In this document: positions 7,686-15,133 of the stretch, in pieces
Layout: each line of letters begins with the position of its first letter
Numbering within the stretch: position 1 is the first letter of the stretch
NCBI GenBank assembly: GCA_020352775.1
Contig: CP070684.1
Span: 574,043-611,725, forward strand
Origin: Candidatus Omnitrophota bacterium
Lineage (GTDB): Bacteria; Omnitrophota; Gorgyraeia; Duberdicusellales; 4484-171
Reading direction: 5' to 3'
DNA length: 37,683 nt
Position numbers and translations under genes: made by a program
The notes under the pieces: generated by a model
Told to the model about the DNA's origin: nothing
The model's input: the letters and a program-made list of their open reading frames with translations, nothing else
The model's database searches: none

Positions 7686-9632
7686 TTACAGTTCTTGGCG
7701 CAGTTGTCTCTCGGCATCTACCGCATCGCGGTTTATGCGAGAGAGGCAATTAATTATTTTTGTTTTCAGGGATGGGCTTATGATGTGGGAAGAGCAGATT
7801 TCTCTAAACACCTGTATGCTCATTCTGAAATAACGCACAATCTCTCCATCATCCACACTGCAAAGCCGGTGCAGATTGTTAAAGGGCTGGCCGTCAAACC
7901 ACGCCTCGCAAGCCGCGCTTAAGTGAAAGTAAAACTTCTTGCTTAAAGGATAAATGCGGAATTTACGTTCGGTGTTATGTATATTTTTGGTAAATTGCTC
8001 AACTTCTTCTTTGATTCGTTTAACCCTTTTAGTCAGGCGCGGCCGTTTTTCGCCTTTGCGCGGTTCATACACCAGGGAGGTGATTGCAATAAATAAACTT
8101 TTTTCATCCAGGCTGTCTAAGTACCCTTCTTCAAACATCTCTGAGACCGGAAGCTCAAAGCTATATACTTTGGCGGCTAAATCCGCTTTCCAGCTTAATC
8201 CCGTCTCTAAGATATAAGCGCACTCTCTTAAGAGGCTGATTTTGCGTTTCATCAACCCCAGCACTTCTTTCTGTTCCCAGGGTTTAGCTTGGTGAAAATG
8301 AAATGAGCGCGGATAAAGGTCATATATTTTTTCGCCCATAATTTTATAGAGATTTAGTATCGTAGCATAGCAGGAGTTTAGCTGGCTCTCAATGAGCTCG
8401 TATTTACCGTAAATAATATCTTGCAGGGATAAAATATCTATATGGTGAGGGTTAATCCTTGAAAACACATAGCCTTCTTCATCGATTCCCCGTCGACCGG
8501 CGCGACCCGCCATTTGATAGAAATCCCGTGTTTTAAGATAGCCGTGGTAGCGGCCGTAAAATTTGCTTAAAGAGTCGAACACCACGGTTTTTGCCGGCAT
8601 ATTTATTCCTAGCGCAAAGGTTTCGGTGGTGAATATAAATTTTATAAGACCGGAAGTAAAGATTTGCTCCACTGTCTCTTTTAAGGAAGGAAGGAGCCCG
8701 GCATGGTGATAAGCAATCCCTCTTTTTATGAGCTGGGAGAGAAAGTTAAAATGAGCAGATGCAGGAATACGCAGCTTGGTGGTGATTTCATCTAACAACT
8801 CTTTTACTTTTTGTTTTTCTTCTTGGGTTAGAAAATTGAGGCCGTAAACTTCATGGGCTAAATCTTCACATCTTCTGCGTGAGAAACAAAAGTAAATGCA
8901 GGGGTAAGCGCCTTTGTATTTTAGATGATGTACAAGAGTGTTTAGGCGGTTGGGTTTTAGATGAAGATGTGAGTCTCTAAAACGGCCCGGGACTTTTTTT
9001 AAGTATTTTTTAATCAGCCCTGCTTTTTTCAACTCCCCAAAGTTAGGAAAGATTTCATTGTGGCACTGAAAGAAAAAGTGTAACGGTACGGGTCTTTTTT
9101 CTTCCATAATAGATTTAATGGGAGGGGTGTGCACTTTTTTAAGCCACCAAATAAATTCTTCAATGTTAGGGATAGTTGCGCTTAAAGCAAGCATTTTCAT
9201 GTGGGGCGGAAGCAAGATGATTGCTTCTTCCCACACGGTGCCTCGTTCGATGTCGTCTAAGTAATGGATTTCATCGAAAATTACCCAATCCCGGTGGGTG
9301 AACTCTTCGGGATTGACCAACAGAGCGTTTCGAAAAATTTCAGTAGTCATAATCAAAATTGGTGCATTGCGGTTGATGCTGACATCCCCGGTAAGAATGC
9401 CGGTAGAGCCCGGGTATTTTTTGGAGAAATCCCTGAATTTCTGGTTACTCAGTGCTTTTATGGGCGCAGTATAAATTACTCCTTTATGTTTCTGCATACA
9501 GTTTTCAATGATGCGTTCGGCAATGAGGGTTTTACCCGCTCCAGTGGGAGCGCTTACGATTACAGAATGGTTTTTGAAGGCGTAATGGATCGCTTCTTCC
9601 TGAAATTTATCCAGCTTAAAATCTTGGTTCAT
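7686..9632 (-). CDS. Ski2-like superfamily 2 RNA/DNA helicase
   Basis: An ATP-dependent SF2 helicase of 648 residues. Walker A is APTGAGKT (residues 28-35), motif II is DEIH (120-123) and motif III is SAT (151-153). Motif VI is QMAGRAGRRG, near residue 375. DEIH with MAGRAGRRG is the signature of the Ski2/Mtr4 group, which unwinds structured RNA for exonucleolytic decay, so an RNA-turnover role is likely but inferred. After the two RecA folds there is a helical C-terminal region. The protein is shorter than eukaryotic Ski2/Mtr4 or mycobacterial HelY (about 900-1000 residues). The ATG at 9632 lies 9 nt after an extended -10 box with no Shine-Dalgarno. It is transcribed towards rpmB. Confidence 0.9.
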   Translation of the reverse strand: MNQDFKLDKFQEEAIHYAFKNHSVIVSAPTGAGKTLIAERIIENCMQKHKGVIYTAPIKALSNQKFRDFSKKYPGSTGILTGDVSINRNAPILIMTTEIFRNALLVNPEEFTHRDWVIFDEIHYLDDIERGTVWEEAIILLPPHMKMLALSATIPNIEEFIWWLKKVHTPPIKSIMEEKRPVPLHFFFQCHNEIFPNFGELKKAGLIKKYLKKVPGRFRDSHLHLKPNRLNTLVHHLKYKGAYPCIYFCFSRRRCEDLAHEVYGLNFLTQEEKQKVKELLDEITTKLRIPASAHFNFLSQLIKRGIAYHHAGLLPSLKETVEQIFTSGLIKFIFTTETFALGINMPAKTVVFDSLSKFYGRYHGYLKTRDFYQMAGRAGRRGIDEEGYVFSRINPHHIDILSLQDIIYGKYELIESQLNSCYATILNLYKIMGEKIYDLYPRSFHFHQAKPWEQKEVLGLMKRKISLLRECAYILETGLSWKADLAAKVYSFELPVSEMFEEGYLDSLDEKSLFIAITSLVYEPRKGEKRPRLTKRVKRIKEEVEQFTKNIHNTERKFRIYPLSKKFYFHLSAACEAWFDGQPFNNLHRLCSVDDGEIVRYFRMSIQVFREICSSHIISPSLKTKIINCLSRINRDAVDAERQLRQEL

Positions 9633-9641
9633 ACGCCCTAT

Positions 9642-9650
9642 ATTATATCA
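9642..9650 (-). promoter_or_regulatory. Extended -10 element of the helicase gene (leaderless geometry)
   Basis: On the minus strand TGATATAAT occupies 9650-9642, an extended -10 box (TGnTATAAT). Only 9 nt separate it from the ATG at 9632. No good -35 box is seen at the right spacing, as expected for extended -10 promoters. RNA should begin within about 2-4 nt of the start codon. Confidence 0.6.
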
Positions 9651-9793
9651 GAAATTAAAAGGGTGCAATCACTTTAATTGCCAAAATCGCTTAAAAATAA
9701 GGCCTAAATTCTGTATTTAAATTTTTTCTTTACTTCCTTTTATTATTTGATAGATTAGTATATAGATTTCTTCATTATTTATGAGCTATCCTA

Positions 9794-9799
9794 TATAAA
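9794..9799 (+). promoter_or_regulatory. Candidate -10 element of the response regulator gene
   Basis: TATAAA at 9794-9799 is followed by 7 nt and the ATG at 9807, placing the expected start site at or next to the start codon. No convincing -35 box and no Shine-Dalgarno are visible. The region is A/T-rich, so the match is weaker than the one before the bamD-like gene. Confidence 0.4.
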
Positions 9800-9806
9800 A
9801 AGATTC

Positions 9807-10178
9807 ATGAAGAAGAAAAAGATTCTCCTTGTTGATGATGAACCTCAATTAGTAGATACACTAAAGCTGCGCCTGGAGGCTAACGATTATGAGGTTGTTA
9901 TTGCTTACGATGGCAACCAGGCTCTTGAGAGGGTACGTAGTGAACAACCGGATTTAATCGTATTGGATTTGCTGCTTCCTAAGCTTGACGGCTACACGGT
10001 TTGTGGGCTGCTTAAAAGAGACTCAAAGCATGCTCATATCCCAATAGTAATGCTTACCGCCCGTACTCAAGAAGCTGATATAAAGATGGGTAAAGAGGTT
10101 GGCGCGGATGAATATATTACCAAGCCTTTTGAACCTAAGATTTTATTAGAAAAAATAAGCAATCTTTTAGGAGGATAA
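9807..10178 (+). CDS. Receiver-only response regulator
   Basis: A 123-residue CheY-like receiver domain without an output domain. The acidic pocket D10/D11, phospho-acceptor D54 (IVLDLLLP), T84 and K106 (TKPF) are all present, so it should be phosphorylatable. It ends just before pilB (3 nt gap), and its 3' end holds the GGAGG used by pilB. Single-domain receivers such as PilG and PilH act in chemosensory control of type IV pili, so it probably signals to the pilus machine. The partner kinase is not in the window. The start has no Shine-Dalgarno and a -10-like box 7 nt upstream. Confidence 0.93.
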   Translation: MKKKKILLVDDEPQLVDTLKLRLEANDYEVVIAYDGNQALERVRSEQPDLIVLDLLLPKLDGYTVCGLLKRDSKHAHIPIVMLTARTQEADIKMGKEVGADEYITKPFEPKILLEKISNLLGG

Positions 10179-10181
10179 ATT

Positions 10182-11852
10182 ATGGAGAAAAAAGAGGTTA
10201 TCGACCTTTTACTAGAACGGGGATTAGTCAATATTGAGGCGATTGAGGCGGCAAAAGAGGAAGTTAAGCGTACCGGGTTATCTATTGAAAAAGCCCTGGA
10301 GAAGTTAGGATATCTTAGCCAGGAAGATATTGCTAATGCTCAGGCCGATGCATTAGGCATTCCTTACATGGACTTAAAAAATTACAATGTCGATGTGGAA
10401 TTGATGGAATCAATCCCTAGAAATTTAGCGAAGAAATACAGAGCAATACCTTTATTGCGAGTAGGCGAAAACCTAACTGTTGCTATGGCTGACCCGCGGG
10501 ATATTATGGCTATAGATCAGCTGCGTCGTTCCATGAAAGTGAATGCTATTGTTCCGGTGCTAGCCACTGAGGAAAGCATTCAGAAAGTGCTCGATGAGTA
10601 TTACGGTATTGCCGGCTCTTTAGAAGATATAGTCAAGACTGTAGATAAAGATAGATTTGCAGAGGTTGAAGAAATGGATTTAGCAGAGGCCGCGGAAGAA
10701 ACACCAATTATAAAACTGGTAAATTATGTCATCTTACAAGCAGTAAAAGACAAAGCTTCTGATATCCATATTGAACCAGAGCTGGAACTTACTCGCGTGC
10801 GCTACAGGATTGACGGGATATTGCATGAGGTAAACAGTATTCCTAAGAAGCTTCATCGCGCAGTTGTTTCGCGAATTAAAATCTTATCGCAATTGGATAT
10901 CGCTGAAAGCCGCGTCCCGCAAGATGGAAAGGTTCGTATGAGAGTAGGCGGTACGGATTTAGATGTAAGGGTATCTACTTTCCCTACCATTAACGGAGAA
11001 AATGTAGTAATGAGATTACTTATAAAGTCCGCGGTCCTTCTGGGACTGGAGGAATTAGGTTTTTCTAACCAATACCTTGAGGGATTTAATAAGCTCATTC
11101 GAAAACCCAATGGAATCATGCTTGTGACCGGTCCTACTGGTAGCGGGAAAACAACTACTCTTTATGCGGCACTTTCCACCATAAATTCTATTGAGAAAAA
11201 CATTATCACTGTTGAGGACCCGGTTGAATATGAATTACCTTTAATAAGACAAACCCAGGTTAACCCCAAAGCAGGAGTTACTTTTGCGACGGGCCTGCGC
11301 TCTATATTGAGACAAGACCCCGATGTTATCATGGTAGGTGAAATACGTGATTTAGAGACAGCTGAGGTTGCGATTCAGGCCGCACTCACGGGGCATTTAG
11401 TTTTTTCAACCCTTCATACTAACGATGCCCCAAGCGCTTTAACGCGCTTAGTAGATATGGGGCTTGAGCCATTTTTGATTTCGAGTTCGGTGATTGGCAT
11501 TCTGGCTCAAAGATTGGTGCGACTTATTTGCAATAACTGCAAAGAAAAATATGCACCACCCAAAGCAGTATTAAAAGACTTAGGGTTAGAATCAAACATA
11601 GACTTTTATCGTGGTAAAGGTTGTGACGAGTGTAAAGGAACGGGTTATTCCGGAAGAACTGGAATCTATGAGCTGTTGATTTTGGATGAAGAGCTAAGGA
11701 ATTTAATTGATGCTAAAAAGTCAGCAGATGAGATAAAGAAAAAGTGTAGAGCAAAAGGAATGAAGGTTTTAAGGGAAGTTGGTCTGGGAAAGATGAAGCA
11801 AGGTTTAACTTCGCCGGAAGAGGTGCTGCGAGTAACAATGGAGGCAGATTAA
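10182..11852 (+). CDS. pilB: Type IV pilus/type II secretion assembly ATPase (PilB/GspE)
   Basis: The cytoplasmic hexameric ATPase that drives filament extension. Of 556 residues, the N-terminal MshEN domain (about 1-150) is the type that can bind c-di-GMP in relatives. The ATPase core has Walker A GPTGSGKTTT near residue 316. It also has the Asp-box region EDPVEY, Walker B-like MVGEIRDLETA and the His-box segment LTGHLVFSTLHTNDA. A zinc-binding tetracysteine follows (CNNC near 450, CDEC near 481), typical of PilB/GspE and absent from PilT. GGAGG at the end of the receiver gene serves as its ribosome binding site. pilC begins 1 nt after its stop. Confidence 0.95.
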   Translation: MEKKEVIDLLLERGLVNIEAIEAAKEEVKRTGLSIEKALEKLGYLSQEDIANAQADALGIPYMDLKNYNVDVELMESIPRNLAKKYRAIPLLRVGENLTVAMADPRDIMAIDQLRRSMKVNAIVPVLATEESIQKVLDEYYGIAGSLEDIVKTVDKDRFAEVEEMDLAEAAEETPIIKLVNYVILQAVKDKASDIHIEPELELTRVRYRIDGILHEVNSIPKKLHRAVVSRIKILSQLDIAESRVPQDGKVRMRVGGTDLDVRVSTFPTINGENVVMRLLIKSAVLLGLEELGFSNQYLEGFNKLIRKPNGIMLVTGPTGSGKTTTLYAALSTINSIEKNIITVEDPVEYELPLIRQTQVNPKAGVTFATGLRSILRQDPDVIMVGEIRDLETAEVAIQAALTGHLVFSTLHTNDAPSALTRLVDMGLEPFLISSSVIGILAQRLVRLICNNCKEKYAPPKAVLKDLGLESNIDFYRGKGCDECKGTGYSGRTGIYELLILDEELRNLIDAKKSADEIKKKCRAKGMKVLREVGLGKMKQGLTSPEEVLRVTMEAD

Positions 11853-11853
11853 A

Positions 11854-13080
11854 ATGGCAACATACAATTATCGAGCACGTGATAAATTTGGAAAGTTAAC
11901 GCAGGGCTCGATCGAGGCTAATGCCGAAAGCGAAGTTGTTGCCAGATTAAGAGAAAAGGGGTGTGTGCCTATTGCCATAAAAAGAGCCGAAGAGGCGCAG
12001 GGTCTAAGCAAAGTGCTTAATGATTTTTTCGATAGGTTCAAAGGAGTTAAGTATTCTGATTTAAACGCTTTTACCCGCCAGTTTTTTGTGCTCCAGCGCG
12101 CCGGTCTTCCTATTCTAGTCAGTCTTAATGTTTTAAGAGAACAAAGTCAGAATAAAAGATTAAGGGATGCCATTGAGAATATTGAGAAAGATATAAGAGG
12201 AGGGGCAAGCCTTTCCGGGGCGATGAAAAAGCATACCAAGGTTTTTAGCGACATCTATATAAGTATGATAGAGGTAGGGGAGGCATCCGGAACATTGGAT
12301 GAAATCCTCGAAAGACTGGCAGCTTTAGGGGAACATGAAGAACACGTGCAGATGCGAATCAAGGCTGCGACTAGATACCCGATTATCGTTATTGTGGCGA
12401 TTGTGTTAGCATTTTCAGTGCTTACTACTTTTGTGGTGCCACGTTTTGCAAAAATATTTTCAAAGTCAGGGGTAGATTTGCCTTTGCCTACTCAGGTTTT
12501 GGTGTGGTTGAACCGTTTCATCACAGATTTCTGGTGGGTGTCAATCGCGCTCCTTATCATTGCACTTTTTGCTCTTAAAAAATTCATAAATACTACCCAC
12601 GGTCGCATCTGGTGGGATAATTTAAAACTTAAAGTTCCGGTATTTGGACCACTTGTGCTTAAGCTTTCAATGTCCCGTTTTACCAGGATTGTAGGGATTA
12701 TGATGCGTTCCGGTGTACCGGTACTGCCGGTTTTAGATCTTGCTTCTGCCGGAACAGGAAACGCTGTGATTTCAGGTATAATCGATAATATTAAGTCCGG
12801 CGTAAACGATGGGCATGGTCTGGCAGATTCAATCAGGTTTACCGGAACCTTTCCTCCGGCGGTGGTCCAGATGGTTTCAGTGGGAGAAAAAACCGGAAAG
12901 TTAGACGAATTAATGATGCATGTTTCTAACTATTATAATTCCCAGGCAGAATATACCATTGATAACCTTACCACTTTGATTGAGCCTATGCTTCTTTTGG
13001 TGTTAGGCGGCGGAGTTTTATTTATGGCCCTGGGAATATTTTTACCAATGTGGAATCTGATTTCGCTCTTTAAGAGATAA
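11854..13080 (+). CDS. pilC: Type IV pilus/type II secretion inner-membrane platform protein (PilC/GspF)
   Basis: The polytopic inner-membrane protein that couples the PilB ATPase to pilin assembly. The 408-residue chain has the usual two T2SSF repeats (about residues 70-195 and 270-395). It has a hydrophobic segment after the first repeat (YPIIVIVAIVLAFSVLTTFVVP), a second before the second repeat and a third at the C-terminus (LLLVLGGGVLFMALGIFLPMW region). The start MATYNYRARDKFGKLTQGSIEA is characteristic. It sits 1 nt after pilB. No clear terminator follows, and the major pilin promoter lies about 25 nt downstream. Confidence 0.95.
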   Translation: MATYNYRARDKFGKLTQGSIEANAESEVVARLREKGCVPIAIKRAEEAQGLSKVLNDFFDRFKGVKYSDLNAFTRQFFVLQRAGLPILVSLNVLREQSQNKRLRDAIENIEKDIRGGASLSGAMKKHTKVFSDIYISMIEVGEASGTLDEILERLAALGEHEEHVQMRIKAATRYPIIVIVAIVLAFSVLTTFVVPRFAKIFSKSGVDLPLPTQVLVWLNRFITDFWWVSIALLIIALFALKKFINTTHGRIWWDNLKLKVPVFGPLVLKLSMSRFTRIVGIMMRSGVPVLPVLDLASAGTGNAVISGIIDNIKSGVNDGHGLADSIRFTGTFPPAVVQMVSVGEKTGKLDELMMHVSNYYNSQAEYTIDNLTTLIEPMLLLVLGGGVLFMALGIFLPMWNLISLFKR

Positions 13081-13104
13081 TTTACTTTTTTATTAAAATT
13101 TAAC

Positions 13105-13132
13105 TTGCAACGCGTGATAATTTTTATATAAT
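13105..13132 (+). promoter_or_regulatory. Promoter of the major pilin gene
   Basis: TTGCAA at 13105-13110, a 16-nt spacer and a perfect TATAAT at 13127-13132. It leaves a leader of about 50 nt carrying a strong AAAGGAGG ribosome binding site. With the terminator at 13593 it makes the pilin a separately expressed unit. Confidence 0.65.
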
Positions 13133-13189
13133 AATTATAAAGGAATTAAAAGTAGTAATAACGATAGAGAAAAAGCAAAGGAGGTGCGG

Positions 13190-13564
13190 ATGTCAAGAAG
13201 AGGTTTTACTCTTATCGAGTTGGTGATGATTATCGTCATCTTAGGTATTTTGGCTGCAGTGGCGGTTCCCAAGTACTTTGATTTACAGGCTGATGCTCAA
13301 GCTGCCGCAGAAAAAGGTGTAGTTGGAGGGGTAAGAGCAGGAATTGCTACCTATTTTGCACAGAACAAAACCTTTCCGGCTTCACTTGATGCCGTTGCTA
13401 ATGGTACTGCTTGTGATGAAACCAATCCTTGCTTTGACACCATACTTGGCCAGGGCGCGGTAACTGAGGATTGGTCAAAAGACGCTACTGGAAATTACTT
13501 AGGACCGGCGGCAAATTCTTATATTTACGATAATACCGACGGTTCATTCCTTAAAGTTCCTTAA
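13190..13564 (+). CDS. Major type IV pilin / GspG-like major pseudopilin
   Basis: A 124-residue prepilin. The leader MSRRG is followed by FTLIELV, so prepilin peptidase should cleave after Gly5, leaving Phe1 and Glu5 of the mature chain. A 20-residue hydrophobic helix comes next. Two cysteines near residues 82-87 (CDETNPC) could form a small disulfide loop. I choose the ATG at 13190 over the upstream GTG at 13184. The Shine-Dalgarno AAAGGAGG overlaps that GTG, and the ATG gives a canonical short leader. Its private promoter and strong terminator, unlike the linked minor pilins, imply high expression, which argues for the main filament subunit. Whether it forms a true pilus or a secretion pseudopilus cannot be told from sequence. 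Confidence 0.92.
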   Translation: MSRRGFTLIELVMIIVILGILAAVAVPKYFDLQADAQAAAEKGVVGGVRAGIATYFAQNKTFPASLDAVANGTACDETNPCFDTILGQGAVTEDWSKDATGNYLGPAANSYIYDNTDGSFLKVP

Positions 13565-13592
13565 GGAATAATTTTTATTTTTATAAATATAA

Positions 13593-13637
13593 TAGAGGGC
13601 AGAGGGTAGTTAAACTTTCTGCCCTCTAATTTTTTTG
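13593..13637 (+). terminator. Intrinsic terminator after the major pilin gene
   Basis: An 11-bp perfect stem, TAGAGGGCAGA (13593-13603) with TCTGCCCTCTA (13618-13628), a 14-nt loop and a T-run at 13630-13636. A textbook rho-independent terminator that separates the pilin from the minor-pilin genes. Confidence 0.9.
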
Positions 13638-13663
13638 CCACTTTGAGTTTTTTTAGTTAAAAT
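13635..13663 (+). promoter_or_regulatory. Promoter of the minor pilin cluster
   Basis: TTGCCA at 13635-13640, a 17-nt spacer and TAAAAT at 13658-13663, each one base from consensus. The -35 box touches the end of the pilin terminator. The leader before the ATG at 13682 would be about 12 nt, with no Shine-Dalgarno. Confidence 0.55.
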
Positions 13664-13681
13664 AATAAAAAGCTTTTATTT

Positions 13682-14197
13682 ATGGATAGAAGGAAAAGCT
13701 TTACTCTTATTGAGCTAGTTATGGTCATCGGTCTTATTGCCATTGTTGCCGTGATTGTAATTAGTCCCAGAGCAAAGATTGCATTATCGCGAACCCGCCA
13801 TGCCGCATACAAAATTAAATCCGACATAAGATATGCCCAGAGTCATGCTCTTTCTTCCCAGAAAAACACCATGATTGATTTTGACCCCGCCACGGAAACT
13901 TACAGGGTATATGTAGAAGATACCCCTGGTAATTGGGTTCTTTTAAAAAACCCCTTTACTAAGGAAGATTTTACGGTAAACCTTAACGAAGGAGATTACA
14001 AAGGGGTAGATATTTTAGAGACTAATTTTAACGGAGCAGGTTATGACCTCGGCTTTGATGCAGCCGGTATCCCCTATAGTTATGATTCTTCTGATGGGTC
14101 AGCCTCTGAGCTTTTAGCGTCGGGCAGTGTATTTTTAGGCGAAGGTTTATTCGTAGAGGTTAAAGTCAACACCGGCAAAGTTTCGATTGCAGAGTAA
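13682..14197 (+). CDS. Minor pseudopilin, FimT/GspH-like
   Basis: A 171-residue prepilin with leader MDRRKS and the N-terminal methylation motif FTLIELVMVIGL. The residue before the expected cleavage site is Ser rather than the nearly invariant Gly. The later part (IRYAQSHALSSQ, then a beta-rich tail) fits the GspH/FimT domain, in which a second conserved helix precedes the globular beta domain. Such minor pilins prime filament assembly or sit near the tip. It is the first gene of a four-gene H-I-J-K series and is probably read from the promoter at 13635-13663. The start is set by the leader; no Shine-Dalgarno is visible. Confidence 0.85.
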   Translation: MDRRKSFTLIELVMVIGLIAIVAVIVISPRAKIALSRTRHAAYKIKSDIRYAQSHALSSQKNTMIDFDPATETYRVYVEDTPGNWVLLKNPFTKEDFTVNLNEGDYKGVDILETNFNGAGYDLGFDAAGIPYSYDSSDGSASELLASGSVFLGEGLFVEVKVNTGKVSIAE

Positions 14198-14216
14198 TTT
14201 AGGAGCTTAAAGAGCA

Positions 14217-14612
14217 GTGCGCAAAAGAAGTTTTTCTCTTATCGAGATAATTTTAGTGATTGTTGTTATTGGCATTTCTTTTGTGGGTTTAGCAGTAGCG
14301 ATCCACAATGCTTTAATTGGTATTCACAAACCCGAAGCGCTTTCTGGCGCAACTGCGTTGGCAGTGAAAGAGGCGGAGCGCCTTATCGCTACAGATTTCG
14401 ATTATGTGACCAGTGAAAATTTTGGTAACCCCAAGAGTTATTTCGGAGATTTTTCAAACTATAGTTGGGAAGTGAGGGTAGGTAGCATCGATGATGTTCA
14501 GCCGAATCTGGGCAGTGACCCCACCATGGATATCTATAAAATAGTAGAGGTAAGGGTTTACCACAATGCCATAGATTACGTAGCGATTAAGTTTTTAATC
14601 AATGACCTTTAA
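14217..14612 (+). CDS. Minor pseudopilin, PilV/GspI-like
   Basis: A 131-residue prepilin starting at GTG 14217, with leader MRKRS and methylation motif FSLIEIILVIVVIG. As in the preceding gene, Ser replaces Gly before the predicted cleavage site; Glu5 is kept. The length and the position between GspH-like and GspJ-like genes match PilV/GspI. The helix is followed by a short beta domain rich in aromatic residues (YFGDFSNYSWEVRVG). The start codon is supported by AAAGAG just upstream and by the short basic leader. The function, tip complex assembly, is inferred from family and order. It ends just before or within the next gene, depending on that gene's start. Confidence 0.8.
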   Translation: MRKRSFSLIEIILVIVVIGISFVGLAVAIHNALIGIHKPEALSGATALAVKEAERLIATDFDYVTSENFGNPKSYFGDFSNYSWEVRVGSIDDVQPNLGSDPTMDIYKIVEVRVYHNAIDYVAIKFLINDL

Positions 14613-14619
14613 CTTTTTT

Positions 14620-15123
14620 ATGAAAAAGAAAAAAGGGTTTACGCTAATCGAGCTGGTTATGACCGCGGTGATCTTAAGCATTATTGCCTTGGCAGGCGCT
14701 CCTCTTATGATAGCGGTAAATGAAGGCTGGTTGACTTCGGTTAGGCGCAATGAATTTTCTGAGAGCGCAAGGATAGCCATGGATAGAATGGTAAGATTAA
14801 TAAGAAGAGTAAAAGATGAAGATAGCGTGTTTATTGCAGATAGCAGTATTTTTCAATTTATTAATAGTGAAGATAATATCATTACTTTTGATAAATCCGC
14901 AAATATCCTTAGACTTAGCGTGGATGACAGCACCAATGATCTCGCAGCTGATGTGAGCTTATTGGAGTTTACCTATTTTGATAAAGACGGAGCAATTATA
15001 GCTATTCCCAAAGTAAATCCTGCATCAACAAATGTAAGAAGAATTCAAATAGATTTAGTGTTTTCATTCGGCACTGAGCAGTTGAGTTTCAGGTCTCAAG
15101 TAGCTCCCAGAAGGATTCAGTAA
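14620..15123 (+). CDS. Minor pseudopilin, PilW/GspJ-like
   Basis: A prepilin of 167 residues if started at ATG 14620, giving the canonical leader MKKKKG and FTLIELVMTAVIL with Gly before the cleavage site and Glu5. An in-frame ATG at 14602 would add MTFNFF and overlap the previous stop by 11 nt. I prefer 14620 because of the leader, although neither start has a clear Shine-Dalgarno. The following SARIAMDRMVRLIRRV segment resembles the conserved second helix region of GspJ/PilW. It is the third gene of the H-I-J-K-like series. In type II systems GspI, GspJ and GspK form the tip complex, and a similar role is inferred here. Confidence 0.82.
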   Translation: MKKKKGFTLIELVMTAVILSIIALAGAPLMIAVNEGWLTSVRRNEFSESARIAMDRMVRLIRRVKDEDSVFIADSSIFQFINSEDNIITFDKSANILRLSVDDSTNDLAADVSLLEFTYFDKDGAIIAIPKVNPASTNVRRIQIDLVFSFGTEQLSFRSQVAPRRIQ

Positions 15124-15133
15124 GGAAGGTTAA

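Noticed and set aside
9264-9677. A 137-codon plus-strand frame opposite the helicase
   Set aside because: It is a shadow frame of the intact helicase gene with no ribosome binding site or recognisable domain.
13184-13189. GTG start for the major pilin at 13184
   Set aside because: The Shine-Dalgarno AAAGGAGG overlaps this GTG; the ATG at 13190 is correctly spaced and gives a canonical leader.
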